DNA of 64,000 nt from Pterobdella sp. o SKG-2022 (taxonomy: Eukaryota > Annelida > Clitellata > Hirudinida > Piscicolidae): positions 8,139,446-8,203,445 of the forward strand of contig OZ038321.1 of assembly GCA_964035795.1 (NCBI GenBank). Reading direction: 5' to 3'. Below the pieces are notes generated by a model, which ran no database searches, had not been told where the DNA came from, and saw only the letters and a list, made by a program, of their open reading frames with translations. Both the position numbers and the translations under genes were made by a program. This document shows positions 60,201-64,000 of the stretch, in pieces. How positions within the stretch are numbered: position 1 is the first letter of the stretch; each line of letters starts with the position of its first letter.

Positions 60201-62943
60201 NNNNNNNNNNNNNNNNNNNNNNNNNNNNNNNNNNNNNNNNNNNNNNNNNNNNNNNNNNNNNNNNNNNNNNNNNNNNNNNNNNNNNNNNNNNNNNNNNNNN
60301 NNNNNNNNNNNNNNNNNNNNNNNNNNNNNNNNNNNNNNNNNNNNNNNNNNNNNNNNNNNNNNNNNNNNNNNNNNNNATAACTGATAATTTTTACTCAAAA
60401 CTTCGTAGCCTTCTTTAAAGCATCTCTGTAGACGACAAGATCTTAATTCTTGGCGACTTCAATGCTACAGTGGGCCAAGACACAGCTGCCTGAAATAGGG
60501 TACTGGGCAGACATGGTGTTGAAAACTGCAACGAAAACAGGCGATTAATGCTAGAATTCTGTTCTTCTCCATGAGAATGAGAATTCTCCACCTGAGCTTT
60601 GGAAAAATGGAGGTACAGTTTTACACAGCAAGCTCCGCGAAATCTTTCTTTGTTGTTGGAAACAAAGCAAATTTCCAGAAGACCTCCACAATGCAGTTAT
60701 TATTACCCTATGCAAACATAGAGGAACAAGTTTGACTGCTCAAAAAAGCCGGGAGATCACTTTACTCTCTCTTGCAAGAAAAATCTTTTCTTGGTGCTTT
60801 TGATAGGCTAGTACCTATCATTGCAGAAGACCAATTTCCAGATTTCCAGTGTGACTTCAGAGTCAATCGGGGTACCACAGACATGGTTTTTGTTCTGCGG
60901 CAGCTTCAAGAAAAGTGTCGGGAGCAGAACAAAGGACTGTATGTAAAGTTTATCGACTCAACCAAGACGTTTGACACGGTGAGCAGAAAAGGTCTTTGGC
61001 TAATCATGGAGTGCTTCGGCTGTCTCCCAAAGTTCCTCAGTATGATCATCCAGCTGAATGAAGACCAGCACGGCCAAGTTAGGTTGAACTGTGACTTCTC
61101 TAAAACCTTCCCCATTGTCAACGCTGTAAAACAAGGTTGTGTTCTGGCTCCAACTCTGTTCTGCATTCTTTTCAGCATGATGCTCAAACGTCTCTATAAA
61201 TTGATAATTGAAATCTACCCACAACAGTCCATCTTAAAGCGCATGGTTTTAGCGCATAGATGATTACTTAATATAGAATCTGAAAAAAAAATTAGATGAC
61301 ACAAACAAAAATTTAAAAATTTGTGAAATATATTCAGAACTGTATAATGTCTTCTGTTCTAATTACCTAAGATTATTTGAGGTTACAAAGTTAGTTGAGT
61401 TATTAGTTAACTTTTCAGAGACGTCGTATGAGTTTTTTATATCTAAAAAAAAACACCAAATAAGGATTTTTTAAAAATTTATTGAGAAACAAAAGCTAGA
61501 AATTTTGATAAGTATAGTTTTAACATGAAAAAGTTGAAAAGGTAATTAGCTAGCTAATCTGAACTTTTTGGACCAACGTTGAACTATAATCTCTAAAATT
61601 TAAATTAATCTTATTCTCTAACCGACCTCCAACCCCGAAAAAAAAATTTCTGTTCCAATTTCCATGAAGTTATGCACAGTTCTATGTTCAGTAGCGCTCT
61701 GAGAGGAGCGAAGGAACTCTAGAAAGATATATGGCATTTAATTGGCCAACAAAAATTCATATTAGAATATAAAGACTTATTTTTAAATTGCTATTTTCAA
61801 AGACTTACTGAAATTCTTACAGAGCCCAAATACGTGACGTACAGCCCATTAAGACTGGGCAAAAGTTGGCTCGGAGATGGAACTTTGTTGAGTTCGGGCA
61901 AAGTCTGGGCCAGAAAAAGGAAACTTGTCAACTATTTTTTCCATGGAAATTTGTTGAAAAAGTTTGTTCCTGTTTTAAACGAATGCACTCAAATTTTAGT
62001 GGTAAGTTGGTTCTTAGTTGCCTTGTATTAAACTACTCGACAAAACATTTTTTGATTTTTAATTAGTGTTAAGAAATATTCAACGATTTTTAAAACTACA
62101 TTTTGTAATTACTTAATTTTATAAATAAATAAATCAAAAAAGAACGGGGTTTTTAAAAATTTAGATATAATTATAGCTTAATTTGGTGAATAAAAGGGGT
62201 TTTTTTGAAATTCTTCACAAGTTTGAAATTATTTCACAAGGCTTTTATGTTTTATTAGTTTAATTATTTAAAAACCTTCATGAGTTTTAATTTATTTCAG
62301 AATAAAATTTCAAGTTCAGTAGATGGAGAAGAAAATAAGATGAAAAGCTTTGAGATTTTTGACCTCTTCAGCTTCACAACATCTGACATGCTCTGTAGAT
62401 GTGCCTTCTCTCATGCCAGGACTGATGACGAAAAAACGTGAGAATTTAGTCGGCAAGCAATTAATTCACAAAAAAAAAATTTGGCATTACTAAGATTTTC
62501 AATATACTGCACAACAACTTACCCTCCAAAAAGTTTCTTAGGATTTTGATATGTGGATATTTTTAACGTCAAAAAAACGTCAAATCTGTTCCTAATATAA
62601 TTTATAAAATCAATTTGATTATTTTTTAGACTTCCATTTTGAAAAAATATATAATAAAGAACAAGGTGAACGATATTTAAAATATAATGGTAAAACACTT
62701 CAAAGAACGGTGCATGGATACATCCAGGCAATCAGAAAACTTTCCCAGTTGTGGGTAGCAAGATCTTTGTAAGACATTCAACTTCCAAATATAAAACTCA
62801 AAACCCTGAAGGTTTTCATTATTTTTAGGAAACCGTGGCTGTATGAGGACTGGGTGTTTAGCTTAACATCAAGTGGAAGGGAATGGAGAGAAAACATTAA
62901 AGTCGTCAAGAAAGCTACAAAAAATTTTATTTTGGAGCGTAAG
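57259..62943 (+). CDS. Cytochrome P450, CYP4-like, 5' six exons (continues past the window)
   Basis: A microsomal heme monooxygenase; CYP4 members typically hydroxylate fatty acids and related lipids. Exons: 57259-57423, 57499-57652, 61823-62001, 62301-62437, 62706-62768, 62829-62943, all GT/AG and in phase (271 codons). An N-terminal membrane anchor (FIYLAVRLV region) is followed by a Pro hinge (KFPCNKSHWFYGHLKE), then HPETVRDVLKST. The C-helix region GDGTLLSSGKVWARKRKLVN contains the WxxxR motif and is followed by FFHGNLLKKFVPV; both are characteristic of CYP4. Next come DMLCRCAFS, YIQAIRKLSQL and RSLKPWLYEDWVFSLT. The I-helix, ExxR and heme Cys exons must lie to the right of position 64000, so completeness cannot be judged. 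Intron 2 is 4.2 kb and full of repeats. Confidence 0.87.
57874..58229. repeat. Two adjacent hairpins of family D in CYP4-like intron 2
   Basis: 57874-57981 and 58117-58229 are each inverted repeats with TTCAAACTAAA-TTTTCGAAAAA-TTCAAC type arms around a loop. They share flanks (TAAAATGAGGCAAT and TAAAATGAGACAAT), so they look like a tandem duplicate of one element. Confidence 0.7.
58290..58690 (-). mobile_element. LINE 3' end fragment, minus strand
   Basis: The minus strand reads LTKTGEEQLDAFQRRLLRRV and IGVFWLK (58555-58640), the typical region after the reverse transcriptase thumb in APE-type LINEs (LDAFQRRCLRRILGIRW-like). It is followed in other frames by LLGHIL and RDRPKT, as in the C-terminal tail of such elements. 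Only this end is present. Confidence 0.7.
58691..60176. other. CYP4-like intron 2 interior, AT-rich
   Basis: Nothing recognised apart from a short copy of the GATAAAACTGAACTT motif at 59652-59666. Confidence 0.5.
60177..60376. other. Assembly gap (200 N)
   Basis: Exactly 200 N, which suggests a scaffold gap of nominal size. It follows an A-run and sits directly before a LINE fragment, so repeat content probably caused it. Confidence 0.95.
60395..61260 (+). mobile_element. LINE fragment (APE end + reverse transcriptase), internally deleted
   Basis: Endonuclease scrap DKILILGDFNATVGQD, then a deletion, then reverse transcriptase at 60660-61200: PEDLHNAVIITL, FRVNRGTTDMVFVLRQLQEK, GLYVKFIDSTKTFDTVSRKG, VKQGCVLAPTLFCILFSMML. 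The sequence ends before the YADD core. Codon pattern and GC are higher than the flanks. It lies in intron 2 of the CYP4-like gene in the same orientation. Confidence 0.85.
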
Positions 62944-63539
62944 GTGAATATTTTGAAGATTTGCATGCTAGTATAGAAAATGGGGCTCCTTATAAGAGAG
63001 CTGTTTGATTTAACTTTTTAGAAACATTTTAATGTATTCTCAGTGATTAGTTTTTTCGAAATTTTTACATGAAAAGATTTTTCAATACATTCATTCAAGG
63101 AAAAAACTATAGTTTTAAATAAGTTGATCTTTATCATTAAACGTTAGCGAGGAAGTTTTTATAGTAGCTATGGTTAAAAAGCAATTCAAACAGACCATAA
63201 GTATGAAAAATGAGTTTTACATTACCAAGTGATGAATATTTACATCATCATTTGATAATTTTAACTAGTCTTACGAAAAACTTCGTTTCTTTTTAAATAA
63301 ATACTTTGTGTTTGTTGACCTTACAATTTGATTTAGGCTATTATAATTTGTATAGAAAGTGAGTTATTAATTATTTTTAAAAATATCTTATTTTCAATGC
63401 TATTGTTTCAATGTTTATTTTTAACTTCAAAAAAATATTTTTTCTGATGTTGTAGAAAAATTAATCTTCGTGCCTCCCCTGTTTTGTCTTCTCCAAGTTC
63501 TTATTGTCTATTCTTTTTAATTTCCTCATGTTTGATATC
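62944..63539. other. CYP4-like intron 6 (part)
   Basis: AT-rich; contains a family A inverted-repeat copy at 63190-63340. No exon of the P450 recognised here. Confidence 0.5.
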
Positions 63540-63940
63540 AAGCATTTGTGTCCACCTGCAGCTACGGGTCATTGAAACCATTCCTTACTGATTTATTTTT
63601 CCTTCTCTCCAGTCTCTCCCATATTGAAAATTTCATTTAAAGGAATGCATTATTTTTTTCAATTATTGTTTCCAGGATCACTGGCTTATCCCAGTCAACT
63701 TTTCTATGGGAGCATTTTTGTGAGTGCTTGCTTATCCCTGAAATTGTGTTTGAGACTTTATTTAATTTTACATCTACTTCATGTTGCTTCATCCGGGTCT
63801 CTAAACTGACTCTTGTCTGTCAGATGTATCTCTTCAAGATTACACAAACATTTCAGTTTGTATATCCCCTCCTGGTCCAATTTATTGTGCTTTGTTTGCA
63901 GTACATATAATGTTTCCTAGTTTGAAACCAAAGGAACAAC
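63540..63940 (-). mobile_element. Penelope-like GIY-YIG endonuclease fragment
   Basis: The minus strand reads VLQTKHNKLDQEGIYKLKCL at 63835-63900, followed by CN and a YIGQT-like decayed stretch. GIYKLKCxC is the start of the GIY-YIG module in Penelope-like elements. Stops and frame changes follow. Distinct in sequence from the element at 23460-24860. Confidence 0.6.
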
Positions 63941-64000
63941 TATTAGTGGTAAATGATATTGATCTATATGCGGGATAATGGTGTTTCACGCGTAAAACTT

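Noticed and set aside
60069..60398. Open frames across the N run
   Set aside because: They consist mostly of unknown residues from the assembly gap.

Overview
This is an AT-rich, intron-rich eukaryotic genomic window (a 200-base N run at 60177-60376 marks an assembly gap). The gene set (muscarinic-type GPCR, type-B carboxylesterase, matrix metalloproteinases, a Onecut CUT/homeobox factor, a tyrosinase, a CYP4-like P450) points to a bilaterian invertebrate. The species cannot be named from sequence alone. Coding sequence is a small part of the window. The rest is AT-rich intergenic and intronic DNA full of degraded retroelements and hairpin-forming repeats.

Layout: (1) 512-636, last exon of a muscarinic-like receptor running in from the left. 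(2) 5025-8623, a complete 9-exon secreted carboxylesterase/cholinesterase-like gene (626 aa) with a TATA box. (3) 10367-11663 and 16799-18233, two tandem 6-exon matrix metalloproteinases (322 and 352 aa) lacking hemopexin repeats. They share promoter, exon phases and almost identical introns but have unrelated last exons. (4) 18930-21430, a decayed minus-strand LINE with a tRNA-derived SINE inside it; 23460-24860, a Penelope-like element with a GIY-YIG endonuclease. (5) 25340-29251, a Onecut gene (518 aa) including a 46-nt microexon. (6) 33530-37588, minus strand, a 7-exon tyrosinase with a Cys-rich C-terminus. (7) 38523-38618, a 5S rRNA-like sequence, then a decayed pyrimidine-rich LINE (39000-41835). 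(8) 44965-52138, minus strand, a 4-exon gene for a ~1049-aa Ser/Thr/Asn-rich protein of unknown function, with a plus-strand LINE in its third intron. (9) 53015-55950, a GC-richer minus-strand LINE, and a SINE at 56012-56180. (10) 57259-62943 and beyond the right edge, a CYP4-like P450 whose 4.2-kb second intron holds two LINE fragments, hairpin repeats and the gap; a third Penelope fragment lies at 63540-63940.

Gene models were built by hand by joining open reading segments at GT/AG sites. All internal exons keep a consistent reading phase, which is the main support for the boundaries. No operon-like organisation, CRISPR or viral gene was seen. The neighbouring genes do not form one evident pathway. 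Several encode secreted or membrane-bound enzymes (carboxylesterase, two metalloproteinases, tyrosinase, P450), but a joint function is not supported. The most notable points are the patchwork duplication of the metalloproteinases, the Onecut microexon and acidic tail, the unclassified Ser/Thr/Asn-rich gene, the 5S-like sequence ahead of a LINE, and a palindrome split by a tiny LINE-tail insertion.
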